A stretch of 64,000 nt of DNA. Source: Parietichytrium sp. I65-24A. Taxonomy: Eukaryota; Sar; Bigyra; Thraustochytrida; Thraustochytriidae. A program made the position numbers and the translations under genes. The stretch covers positions 186,001 to 250,000 of the forward strand of contig BLSF01000033.1 of the NCBI GenBank assembly GCA_012862575.1, read 5' to 3'. The notes beneath the pieces are model-generated. The model did not search any database. It was given only the letters and a program-made list of their open reading frames with translations, and had not been told where the DNA came from. Every line of letters begins with the position of its first letter. The stretch's first letter is position 1. Shown one piece after another: positions 19,648 through 30,400 of the stretch.

Positions 19648-21813
19648 CTACTTTTGCGCCTTGGCCTCTGCGACGGCTTCAAGCTTCTTGCTGCGAGGAA
19701 GCCCCGCGGGGGGCATCTCGTTTTTCTTGGAATTGCGGGCTCGCTTGAAGCGCACCTCGTCTGGATCAAACCCTTCTTCGGTAGCACCCCACACGGCCCA
19801 CTCCGGAGTTTCTGCCATGTAGTCGGACGCCACAAAGGTTTTCTCTCCGTTCGAGGCGTAGTATTCTCCCATGAGCTCATGAAATTTGTCATAGTTGATC
19901 CAGGTGTGCCACTTGCCCTCCTTGTAAAAGGTGTCTTTCACAGCGAGCAAAGTGCAGCAAGAATGAACGTGCTCGCACGCGGTGCCGTAGCGCCCGCCAA
20001 GCCTTTCGCAAAGAGCTGCGGCAAATTTGCGGACTTCGTGGTGCCAAGGTACGTTCTGCATGGTCAGATTAGACCCGTCGCTCTTGCCGCAATATGTGAC
20101 AGCCTTGATCTCGATAAAGTCCGGCTCACCAAGCTCCACCAGCTTCGCGTATCCTTCCAGCTCGTCTTCCATCATGTTCCACTGTTTGACCAGAGTCAGC
20201 CTATAGACAGTCCGCTGCCCCTTGTCCCGCAAGGCTTCCAAGCTTCCCGTGAAGCGCTCCCAGAAATCTTTGAACAGCGGTCGATCCACCTCCTTGAGAG
20301 CATCCTTGTTTGCGGCATCCACGCTGACGTAAAGTTGTGTGACTGGATCCAGATCCTTGATTGCTTGCGGAAACTGCGCGTTTGTGACCAAAAAGGTGGA
20401 GATCGACCTTTGGTGGAGCTCGCGAACCATTTCGTTGATCTTTGGGTACATGATTGGCTCTCCCACCAGGGAGAGCGCACAGTGGCGGACGTTAAAGGCC
20501 TCCTTGAAACGGTCAGGCTGCACTCCTGGGACGCCCTTCAGCTGCTTGATCATATTGCGGTGCTCCTCGACTGCTTGTTCGACAATCATATCTGGCGCAT
20601 CTTCCTTCCAGCGCCACTCGCGTCCCACAGGGTTTTTGTGGTGACGCCAGCAGAACACGCATTTGTTGGCGCAAGCTAGACTGGGAGTCGCCTCCATGCA
20701 TTGGTATGAGGTGATGCCGTACATGGTGTGCTTGTAGCACCCCCCGCGCCCGCGGAGGTGATGCTTGGTCCACCGGCACAGTTTGACCGCCGAATGCGTC
20801 CCGATGATCTTGTACCCCTCCTTAGTGAGCGATTTTCTCTGGGACGCAGTTACCATCTCGCGCGGGCCACTCCCGTCCGCTGGCGCAGGGGTCCCCACGA
20901 TCACCATGTCCTCCATATCTTCCAGCTCCTCCTCCGGCTGATTCAGATAAAGATCATTAATCCTGTCCTCCTCGTCCTCCTCCTCCGCCACTTGCTCGGT
21001 CTCCTCGCTGACCTTGGGCTTGTCCGACTTGTCCTTCTTTCCGGCCTTGCCGCCCTTTGGCGCCCTCTTCGAATGCTTCTTGACCGGCACCACTGGCTCG
21101 CGCTTCTGCAATGGGAAGCCCAAGTAGGCGAGCAGCGCGTCCTCGGCGACAGCCAGCTGCGGTTTCGAGTCGATGGCGTCATCCACTTTGACCAGCGGGC
21201 AGATGCGATTGCCGCCCAACGTCTCCAGCAGCGCGTCCAGCGTCACCGCTGCCTCACAAAACTCGCCGTCGTAGTCTGAGTTGCCCAGTCCCACCACTGC
21301 GAAGCGCACTCCTGCCAGGAAGGTGTTCTTGTCCACTCGAAAGTCCTTGACCATATCGTCCAGCCACTCGAAGAACACCTGGCAGTTCTCCGGCGCCTTG
21401 CCGCCGCTCCATGTCGACACCACGAACACTATCACGTCCTCCTGCTCCAGGTTGTCCTGGTCGTACTCGCTCAGGTCCACGCAGTCCGTCTCCTGAGCAG
21501 AGCTGCTCCCCGCCAACTGCGCGCCCGTGCGCAGCGCGGACTCCACGCTTCTCGCCAGCGCAGCGGCCGTCCCCGTCGTGCTGCCGTACGCCACGCGGAT
21601 CGTGCGCGCACCCCCCGCGCGACCGGACGACTGGGACACCTGGGACGCCTGGGACACCGAGGACGGGGAAGTGTCCTCGGAGGAAGAGGCCGGTTGGGAG
21701 GCGAGCTCCACGGAGAACTCTTTGGAACGCACCAGACGATGGGCGGCGTACGCGGCGCAAGCGCCAACGCACAGCGCGGCAACGGCCCATTGCGACGAGC
21801 GTAGGCTCGCCAT
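19648..21813 (-). CDS. TYW1: tRNA 4-demethylwyosine synthase TYW1
   Basis: Protein of 721 residues with the full TYW1 architecture. A hydrophobic N-terminal segment (about 9-27) is followed by a flavodoxin-like FMN domain (about 65-235; YGSTTGTAAALA for the phosphate loop and VVGLGNSDYDGEF). A Lys-rich then acidic linker leads to a radical SAM domain. The [4Fe-4S] cysteines lie in CANKCVFC at about 381-388, then WRHHKNPVG, LVGEP and VSVDAANKD. TYW1 condenses pyruvate carbons onto N1-methylguanosine 37 of tRNA-Phe to form the tricyclic base of wybutosine; the FMN domain supplies electrons. The length matches animal and plant TYW1. The frame runs on to a GTG at 21924, but ATG 21813, in GCAGAGATGGCG, starts just before the hydrophobic segment. 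Its 5' end faces RPL8, another translation gene. Confidence 0.95.
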   Translation of the reverse strand: MASLRSSQWAVAALCVGACAAYAAHRLVRSKEFSVELASQPASSSEDTSPSSVSQASQVSQSSGRAGGARTIRVAYGSTTGTAAALARSVESALRTGAQLAGSSSAQETDCVDLSEYDQDNLEQEDVIVFVVSTWSGGKAPENCQVFFEWLDDMVKDFRVDKNTFLAGVRFAVVGLGNSDYDGEFCEAAVTLDALLETLGGNRICPLVKVDDAIDSKPQLAVAEDALLAYLGFPLQKREPVVPVKKHSKRAPKGGKAGKKDKSDKPKVSEETEQVAEEEDEEDRINDLYLNQPEEELEDMEDMVIVGTPAPADGSGPREMVTASQRKSLTKEGYKIIGTHSAVKLCRWTKHHLRGRGGCYKHTMYGITSYQCMEATPSLACANKCVFCWRHHKNPVGREWRWKEDAPDMIVEQAVEEHRNMIKQLKGVPGVQPDRFKEAFNVRHCALSLVGEPIMYPKINEMVRELHQRSISTFLVTNAQFPQAIKDLDPVTQLYVSVDAANKDALKEVDRPLFKDFWERFTGSLEALRDKGQRTVYRLTLVKQWNMMEDELEGYAKLVELGEPDFIEIKAVTYCGKSDGSNLTMQNVPWHHEVRKFAAALCERLGGRYGTACEHVHSCCTLLAVKDTFYKEGKWHTWINYDKFHELMGEYYASNGEKTFVASDYMAETPEWAVWGATEEGFDPDEVRFKRARNSKKNEMPPAGLPRSKKLEAVAEAKAQK

Positions 21814-22871
21814 CTCTGCCTGCTCCTTCCTTCCTTCCTTCCTTCTTTCTCCTTCCGCGGACCTTTTTCTTTTCTTTTTTTCGCGCTGCGCGTACACCTT
21901 CTCTTCACCAACTGGGAGTGTCACAGTCTTGGGAGTGGCCTTCTTCCTCCTTCTCCTGCCGCGTACCTTCTATCCTTCTATCCTTCTATCCCCCGCCAGT
22001 GAGCCAGGTGTGGGGCTTGAGGGAGAAGAAGAAGAAGAAAATAAACGGAGAAATGCGAAGGCGCGCACACTTTTGCGCGTACGTTACTTAGTGGGAGACA
22101 GTGATGTGCGGGAGCGGGGACTATGGAAAGGCATAGGTCAAGGTAAAGGCGAGTAGGAGGGGTGCTATAGACGGTTCTCGGAACCGATGCGGAACCAGGT
22201 TGATTGGCTGTGCAACCTTGTGCTTGTGCAGATTGTGCAGCCGCGGTTGGTTCCGGTTCTCCGCATCCCCACGTGGGTTCTTCTCGGCGGGTTCCAGCGA
22301 GGGTCCCCGGATCCCTTGGTTCTCCACGCGAGAACCTGGTGCTCGAAAGCGGGTGGTCAACAGCATCGAAAGCACTTCCTACTAACAACCCTACTCCAAA
22401 CACACAAAACACTCCACTTACACCTGCCTATCCACTCGTCTACAGGCCGACGAACAGTTCCCTATTCCCGAACCTCACTCGTTCCCAGGGCACAAACCCT
22501 AGTTTCCAGCCTCCACCCCCCAACTCCTACTCGCCGCTACCCCCACCCCCTCCTACTCTCCCCATACCCTTCCACTACCCAATCTTACCCACTCTCTAAC
22601 CCCTCCTACTTGGCTGGCTGGCCGGGTTGTGTGGTCTGCGGCATGCAGGGCGGCGTAGCGCGTCGCCTAGCCAGTCAGGTAGGCCGCACGGGAGGAGAGG
22701 TTGCGGCGGGAGGTGTATGCTCTGTTAGCCTTCGGGCGTAGGAGAGCGGTGGAGTAAGGGTCGGGTACGCTCGGGCGTAGGAGGCGCAGGTGGTGTTGGT
22801 GGTAGGCGGAAGGGCAGCGGCGGCGAGCACAGGCAGACAGAGCAGCAAGAGAGAGGAGAGCAGCTGACAAG
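21814..22871. promoter_or_regulatory. Head-to-head region between TYW1 and RPL8
   Basis: 1058 nt between two divergent translation-related genes, so probably a shared or back-to-back promoter. It holds (TTCC)n at 21825-21850 and (CTTCTAT)3 at 21966-21991, which form a purine-rich leader on the TYW1 strand. It also holds a cluster of GGTTC/GAACC motifs (22165-22340), a long C/T-only-like tract (about 22495-22612) and a purine-rich leader before RPL8. No gene is seen. Confidence 0.5.
22318..22336. repeat. Short perfect hairpin GGTTCTC-CACGC-GAGAACC
   Basis: A 7-bp perfect inverted repeat with a 5-nt loop, within a cluster of GGTTC motifs upstream of RPL8. It could be a protein-binding palindrome. 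Confidence 0.7.
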
Positions 22872-23919
22872 ATGGGACGCATCATCCGCGCGCAGAGGAA
22901 GGTGAGTTGGTCTATTGAGCACGGCGTGCACGCGTAGGCATGCGCGAACCGTTGCGGGGAGAGGGGTGTCGGCGGGGGTTGTGGGGTTTGGGATTGGGAT
23001 GGGGATGACAATGGGAATGTGCTTTTGCTTGCGTGCGTGCTTTTTGCACATTGTGTTTGCGCGGGAGTGGGAGTGGTTGAGTGAGAATGCAAGACGAGGT
23101 GACTGACGGGTTTGTTTGTTTGTTTGTTTGACTTTGGACTGATTGGCTCGGTCGATGGGTGTTGTGATTTGATGAGAGTAGGGTGGCTCCAAAGTCTTCC
23201 AGGCCCACGTCCACCACCGCAAGGGAGCATCCAAGCTCCGCAGCTTGGACTTCTCTGAGCGCCATGGATACATCAAGGGAGTCGTGAAAGATGTGATCCA
23301 TGACCCTGGCCGTGGTGCTCCAATGATTGAGGTGCACTTCCGCAACCAGTACAAGTACAAGAAGGACAAGGAATTGATGGTTGCTCCTGAGGGCGCTTAC
23401 ACTGGTCAGTTCATCTTCGCAGGAAAGACCGCCAAGCTCGCTATCGGAAACATCCTCCCAATCTCTGAGATGCCTGAGGGTACCGTTATCTGCAACCTTG
23501 AGCAGAGCATGGGAGATCGCGGCAAAATTGCTAAGGCCTCTGGAGAATACTGCACAATCAAGATCCACGATTTTGACACCGGCAAGACCACCATCGCTCT
23601 CCCATCCGGAAACAAGAAGGTTATCAGCAACAAGTGCCGTGCTATGGTAGGAAACATCGCTGGAGGTGGCCGCCTCGACAAGCCACTTCTTAAGGCAGGC
23701 GCTGCATACTACAAGTACCGTGTAAAGCGCAACGAGTGGCCAAAGGTGCGTGGTGTGGCAATGAACCCAGTGGAGCATCCACACGGTGGTGGTAACCATC
23801 AGCACATTGGTCATGCATCCACCGTCAAGAGGGATGCACCAGCTGGTAAAAAGGTCGGTCTCATTGCTGCTCGCCGTACTGGTCTTCACAGGGGTCGCAC
23901 TGGAGCTAAGGACGAGTAA
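22872..23919 (+). CDS. RPL8: 60S ribosomal protein L8 (uL2), two exons
   Basis: Exon 1 (22872-22901) encodes [10 protein letters not shown]; exon 2 (23182-23919) continues [21 protein letters not shown]. Together they give 255 residues, the normal eukaryotic uL2 length. Family motifs are plain: [32 protein letters not shown], the peptidyl-transferase-proximal [24 protein letters not shown] and the LIAARRTG ending. uL2 sits at the peptidyl-transferase centre of the large ribosomal subunit. The codon-10 intron position, close to the start, is common in ribosomal protein genes. Start context ACAAGATGGG matches other genes here. Its codons seem more uniform than those of its neighbours, as expected for a highly expressed gene. 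Divergent partner of TYW1. Confidence 0.98.
22902..23181 (+). other. Intron of the RPL8 gene
   Basis: 280 nt, the longest intron in the window. Donor GTGAGT at 22902, acceptor TAG ending at 23181, phase 0 between AAG and GGT. It contains a (TTTG)5 run at 23111-23130. The host gene is a ribosomal protein, so intron-borne snoRNA is conceivable, but I found no clear C/D or H/ACA boxes. Confidence 0.9.
23111..23130. repeat. (TTTG)5 microsatellite in the RPL8 intron
   Basis: Five perfect TTTG units inside the RPL8 intron, about 50 nt before the acceptor. Confidence 0.9.
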
Positions 23920-24412
23920 ACGTGTTGGCAATTATATGCTCTTTTTTTCCCTCTCTCTTCTTCCTCTTTTTGGCTCCTTTCATTCATTGATGTTGAGCTT
24001 GTCCTTCTTTCGATCATGAACGCCAGCCTATTCCAAGTGCGGAAAACCAACAGCGCGCTAGTGAAAAATTGAATGTGACTGAAAAACTTCGTGCTATTGG
24101 TGTGACTTTCCTTCTAGTAGTTGGAACATCAACATCAAATGATCCCGAGCTTACTTTTTCTTTAAAAAAAGAGTTTGACATTTTGAAGTTTGCTGACCAC
24201 TGTGTCTACGTCTGTCTACATAAGTTTCGATCGGACTATCTGCGACTTCAAGAAGCTTATCGCGATCCCGTTTTTCAGTGAACAAAATCAAAAACAGAAA
24301 TGCTCACAAAAAGTGAATCGATCATTATTTTTATTAGAAGAACAGAGAATCTAAGTATTCATCTTCTCGGAGTTGTTCGCAGCGTATCTGTACGCCCAAC
24401 AACAGTGTGGGC
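23920..24412. other. Tail-to-tail gap (RPL8 / dynein heavy chain)
   Basis: 493 nt containing the 3' flanks of both genes. It is T-rich after RPL8 and carries TTTATT at 24330-24335, which is AATAAA on the dynein strand. Nothing else is seen. Confidence 0.6.
24330..24335 (-). promoter_or_regulatory. Poly(A) signal AATAAA of the dynein gene
   Basis: Reads AATAAA on the minus strand, about 78 nt after the dynein TGA stop, a normal position for 3'-end formation. Confidence 0.5.
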
Positions 24413-27400
24413 TCACTCCGAGGGGTCCATCAGAAGCACCACGCCTGCCATGACCCACTTTGCTGGAGACATCTTGGTTTTCAGATCTGCTGTGAACACG
24501 TAAGAGCTCGCGCGCTGCTGTGTCCGATAGACGGGGCAGTTGTACACCTTCATGGAGTCTGACTCTTTGCTTGGAATTGCACGAATATTAATAACAGGCA
24601 TTGGACATAAAATCTCCTTCGGCTTGGCTTCTGCCAAGCAGATGGCGTTAAAGTCCCATCGAGCTCCTTCTAAATACAGTCCAGTTACAAACGCGCCGTC
24701 CCTGGAAGGCTCCTCGACTTCACTCTCCTTTCGCTTGAGAACTTCAGTAGTGATGACGAGCTTATCCAGCTCAACCCCCGAACTTCTGGCTGTGCTCTGC
24801 AAAATTGCCGTGAGAAACGCATTAGGATTGAAAAATCCGGAGATCCAGGTGCATTTAACGATCGCGTGGGGATCGACAAGCCAATCCTGAAGTTGAGTGA
24901 TGCGGTATTGCAAGTTCGAGAGCCAGCTGCCCAGCGGACGTAGCGTGGGATAAGATATTTTGATCCAGGCCTCCGGAACCTTGTCTTGATAGAGCGACTC
25001 CATCAAAGACTCCATTGAGTCTGTCATGGTGAGATCTCCCTTGAATCCGAGCTCCAGCTCCACGAGCGATCTCACCATTTCAGCGATCAGGCTCTGCATG
25101 CGTTGGCACTCCTGGATGTAAAAGTTCTGAAAAGGGTCAGGAGCTTCCGAACCAGCGAGAACGCTCTCCGTGTCCAGGTAGACATCTCGGTAGGTCTCTA
25201 ACATATCTTGCAACATTGCCTCAGCGATGTGCTGCGCACTTTGGCCATCGCCCTCCTCTTCGTCGTCAGAGCGCTGCAAGGACTGCAGAATCTGAAACAT
25301 GCTGTTGTTTGTTGCAGTTCGGAAACCCAGCTCCGCATTGGGGTGGAGCCCGAACGCAAGTGGAGTTTCGCCCGGAAGGTTGTCGTAAATGTGCTCCAAA
25401 TACTTGGCGTGGGTCCCCATAGCGCCGCATTTGAAGCTCGCGAAACGCATCGCTCCAGCTGCGGAAGTAGCATCAACACCTCCAGGACCACCGACCCCGC
25501 CGTCGCCTTCGGCTGAAGACTGCTCCGGGCCGCCACCGATGTGCTCGCCGATTGGCGCCCCGGTAGAGAAAGGAAACATGTCCAGCTCATCCAACAGTTG
25601 ATCGTTCATGTAGTACTGCAGATAAGTGTTACACAAGCGACGATCAAAGTCATTCACTACGTGCCCGCCATAGATAATCTCCCCAAAGAGATATCGGAGA
25701 TCTTCCCACGGAACCTTGTTGCTTGTGTGTTTCTCCATGTAATTTTTGAGAACGATTCCGCAAGCCATTAAATCTTGACTGCTGAAAGGATAAAGCACGT
25801 TGAATCCTTTGAAGAGATACGTTTTGCGCTCCAGCATCACAGAGTGGAAGTAGCACAAGCCGAAAAGGATACTCCTTGTTTTGCTGTCAAAGTTATCCAC
25901 CTCCACTGGCTGAAACGCGGCCCAGGCCCTGGTGAGATTTGCTCGTAGACCGGCGGGTGGCTCATTTGTAAGCTTGATGCACCGGTTTAAAATACTCACC
26001 GGAATCTGGGGCGACGGGTCTGAGCTGAGAAACAAACGGAAGTTTCGATGACAGTGGCCGCTCCCTGCAAGCTCATCCAGTTTCTTAGCGAGGGTTGCGA
26101 GCCACTTTGGCATGAGGTGCACATTGTTGAGCAGAAGCCACCAACCTTGTCGGCTTGCGCTCTCAAGGGTGTCGATGGCAATTTTGTCTTGCCCTTGCCC
26201 GAGAGAAATGTTGTAGTAAGTTGAGCCTTCCACCATCCCCTTTTCCTTCGCAAGCTGGTCCACTTCCGCAACCACATTTGACCCAGGGGACAGAATCAGG
26301 TACATTGGAGTGGTTGCGCTGCTGTCCTGAAATGCTTGCTGAAGAACCTGGAATGAATTGAGCTGAGCGTCGCACTCCGTGAACTTGTGTCCGTCAGGAA
26401 GGACCTGGCGAACAAACGAGTGCAAACCGGCCAGAACACGGTCTGGGCGTAGGGCGCGAACAACCAAAATTTTCAAGAATGGCCTCTTGTCAAGCTCTCG
26501 CCAGTCCAATGGAAGCTTCTCGTGTTCTGGATTCACATGATTAAACCATTCCTTGAATCGCGGGGAAGACTCAATCATGTCCTGCGGCAGCTGCTCGAAC
26601 CCACTCTGCTCCGATAACGCGCACACAGTTTGCCACGCGCCGTCCGGAAGCCACTCGATTTCGTTGTCCATGTCGAACCTTTGGGGTGCGCGAAGCAAGA
26701 AATTGAGTCCTTCCTGGTCGAATCGGTCTTCAGCAAAGCGGAGCGGAATTAGCTCTTTGCGCAAGAGGTTGAAAGTCATCTGTATCAGAAACACCATCTT
26801 GTGCTTCACAAAGAGGCCCCTGGAGACCATTGTGAAGATTGTAAGTCGGACAGACTTTGCAAGCAGTCCCACGCGATCGCTTTGCTCTCCTTCCTCCCCG
26901 TCTTCCTCTGTTCGACCCGACCCAGAATCAACCACAGAGTCTGCGTTCTCCATGGCCTTCTGGAAAAATGTCAGAAAGGAGTCAAGCGAGTATTGGTACA
27001 TGTGGTTGATCGACCCAAGCTGTAAAAGCAAAAAGTAGAGCACCGACGCCTCTGTCGCAACCGGCCGGTACACCTCGCGAGCGTTGTTGATCCCTTTCTC
27101 AGTTTCTTTGCCACGTTCTACAGCTTCCTCAACTTCGTTCGCTTTTGCTTTTGTTGCCTCCAAACTTTCGATCATCGGCACGTCCGAGAGTATATCTGGA
27201 GGCGCATTTGAAAGCTTTTCAAGCAACGTGTTCTCCAACTCCATCAATTGAATCTTGTACTTGTTGAATGCCAACTGAAGCTCCTGCTTCTGTTTTTCAA
27301 GCTCTGGCCGCTCGGAATTCACCACTCGAGCCAAGAGTTGGTCCTCAAGGCCAGACTCTGTGACAATAAAGTTGATCAACGTGCATTGCGCAAGAATTTC

Positions 27401-30400
27401 CGGCTGATAATGTGGATTTGCAATTCGTGTTTGTAGAATGAGCCGGAAATTTGGGTCGTACTCCACCTCATGACCCCCAATAAACAGATATGGTTGTCGC
27501 CCTTTGTATGAGAAGGAACGCGACAAAAGCGGCTCAAGCACCGTATCGAAATTTTCTCCCACATTTTCAAGCACTACAATAGCGCCACACTCGATTGCCC
27601 GCACCAAAAGTTGCAACCAGCCTTTTTGGTTCGGCTGAAGCACAAGCAGGGAGTTTCTTTCCACCTCTGGCGCGGCGGGGTGCGACTGCGAGAGGTCTCT
27701 GCTCGTCATCTTACGCTTGGTCAACTGCGACACCAGACCTGGCTTCGCGCTTCCTTTTGGCATGGTGCTGTCCACACTGTCCACGCTTGCCTCCTCAATA
27801 CTAGCAGGCGGGCCAGGGGAATCGTTTTGCTGTGAACTCGGGGATGAGCCATTTGGGCTCGTCCCGCTGCGTTTTCCACTGTTACTCGCCGTTTTGCTCG
27901 ACTTACGAGGAGGCTTGGATGCGTCAGCTGGTGATTTCTTTGCAGCGTAGTGGGCTTTCAGCCACAGGATGCCCTGCAACTGCGGATCGATCACCAATGG
28001 CCACCGGATGCAGCTCGAGATCAATGCGCCGTTCTCAATCGAAAACATGTCAGCAGGGAGGCCCTCCATACCCCATTGCGCAATTTCTGCATCATCTGTA
28101 ATGACTTTCAGGGGTGTGATGCCCTCGGAAAGAGGAATCTCTCGTGAAAGCATGTCGTTTGTCCAGATGTCTCGCCACAGCTCGAGGCGTCGGTCCGCGT
28201 CAAACGCGCCAATGTAGCTCACAAAAGCGGCTCCAAGGAGAGTGTCACCAACTATCGTTTCCATTCGGTACTGCAGCCCTTCGATCTCCTTCTCCCAACG
28301 ATCATTCTCGCTAGCAAGGCCGTTTACCAGTCGCTCTGCAAGTTGGAGACGCTCAGTACATGCTGCTGCTTCGGCTTCCACTTTGGATTTCTCATTAGTG
28401 GCGTGCATGAAATTTTCCTGCAGCTCGTTCAGACGATCCTCGGCGTCTTGGAGCTGACTTTCGACGCGGCTGAGGTCTGCCATGGCCTCCTCTTTATTCA
28501 CGCGAGCTGCTTCAAGCCGGTCCATCAGGGGCTTTACCTTTTTGTAAATTTTGTTGTATTCAACAATGTTAATCACCCAAGTTGCCATGTTTGCTGCAGC
28601 TGCGGATTTCTTGGTCAGCTTCTCGTAAGTAAACTCTGCGTCGTTCACTATTGGGGCGATGCGCTCGATTAGCTCCTCGGGAATGTTTTTCGCGTCGTAT
28701 TCTTCCAGGCTCTGCTTGAATTTATCGATATTGGCCATCATTCTCTTCGCGTTGTCCCAGCTGAAATTGCGCTTCTCATTTTTGATCATCATCAATACGC
28801 AAGTTGTCACCTTGTCAACTCCCGCTGGTGGCTTCGTCAAAGATTTGAGCTCTGTGAGAGACGCCTTCGTCAAACAGTTTACGGCCTCTTCTGCCTGGTC
28901 TATTGCTGGCTGGGCCGCTGCAAGCTCTACTTCCGCGCTCTCTTCAATCTCTTCCGCTTCTCTTGCAAACTTCTCGGCGCGGATGCGCTCTTTCGCAGCT
29001 ATTTCTTGCTGAACCTGGGCCTCGGCTCGCTGCTGGCCCATCTGCTCCAGCAACTCCTCCGTTGCCTCTTTACGTTCCTCCACCTTTGCCATGGTTTGCT
29101 TCAGATCTTGCTGCAGGACAGCCACATCTTTTGAGGTCCCACGAAGTGTTTCGAGACCAGCGCGAAGCCTCTCCAGCTCCTTTTTCAAGTCACTTCGTTT
29201 GGTAGAAAGGAGTTGCTTATAAAATGACACAAGCTCTAAAAAGCTCTTGGGCGTGACATAATTGTGTCGCTTTTGAACCTCGCGGTACTTTTGGCTCGCT
29301 TCGGTAACGCTCAGATGGACTTCAGCGATGTGGTGCGTAACATTTTCCGCCACATCATCACTTCCAAGGCTAACTCCGGAGAGGAATCTGCCAGCCACTG
29401 CCACGAGTGCCTCTCGTGGCCAAGGGTGGAACCAATCGATGGTTGTGCAGTTGATGAGCCCAGGAAACCTTCGGGCGCGGATTCTGAACGCCTCACCCAC
29501 CGGGGAGTGGCACAGAACTACATGCAAGGACGCTCGGACACGCTTGAGGAAAAATTCCATCATGTGTGAGCGAGTGTTCGGAATGGCACTAGCCTTTGCC
29601 TCCGAACGAAGAGACGCAAAGATGCCGTCATACTCATCGGCTGTGAACAGATCGGGAACGTACCCGCTGGAGAGGATGTCATTGATGTAAACGAGGAACT
29701 TGTCGTCGATGATCTGAGCATCTGTCATCAACAGCACGATAGGAGAGCTTGGCCTGAGGCCGGCTCGTCGGTACAGACCTTTCAAGCTCTCTTTGAGGTC
29801 CGCGCAAGTATAGTCTGCGGTGATTGGCAGCTGCATTACCTCCTGTCCGCATATAAAGGCTGCTAGTTTGGAAAGACTCTGCTTGCCAGATCCTCCAACA
29901 CCCACAAGTAGTGCATTTCCCCCTGGAGAACTTAGAATGCGGGCTATGCGACACACATGCTCGGTTGCCAGCGTGAAAAGGACAAGATCCATTTTCGCCT
30001 TGGACTGGTTGTAGTTAGCAAGATGCTCCTCGAGACACTGTTGAATCTCATCCACTGAACGAGCACAGACGTACGCGGAGGCCGTTGGGAACAGAGAGAC
30101 GGTTCCCACATTGCCTCCTCCGGCGCCTGCTCCACTCACAGCTTGACCTTTTCCGCTCCCTTTTTCGCCGTCTGGTCTGGAGTTGCCCCCGAGATCGTTT
30201 GCAAGGAGCTCGCTACGTCCTGGTGCGGAGCGAATGAAATCAGCAAATATGAGCGGCTTCTCAAACATCTCTTCAGGCTCTTCCTCAAAGTACTTCTTGC
30301 AAACTCCAAGCAAAATCGATTCAAAGTTTGCGACGTCTTTTTCGGAAACAAGTCGGTCTCCGAAAACTCGAGACGATTCGTGAATGAAAAGACGTACAAA

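Noticed and set aside
19654-20679. 341-codon plus-strand frame
   Set aside because: Antisense to the radical SAM half of TYW1, which is unmistakable; no independent evidence.
22912-23931. 339-codon minus-strand frame over RPL8
   Set aside because: Antisense to the highly conserved uL2 coding sequence and its intron; codon structure of uL2 leaves the opposite strand open by chance.
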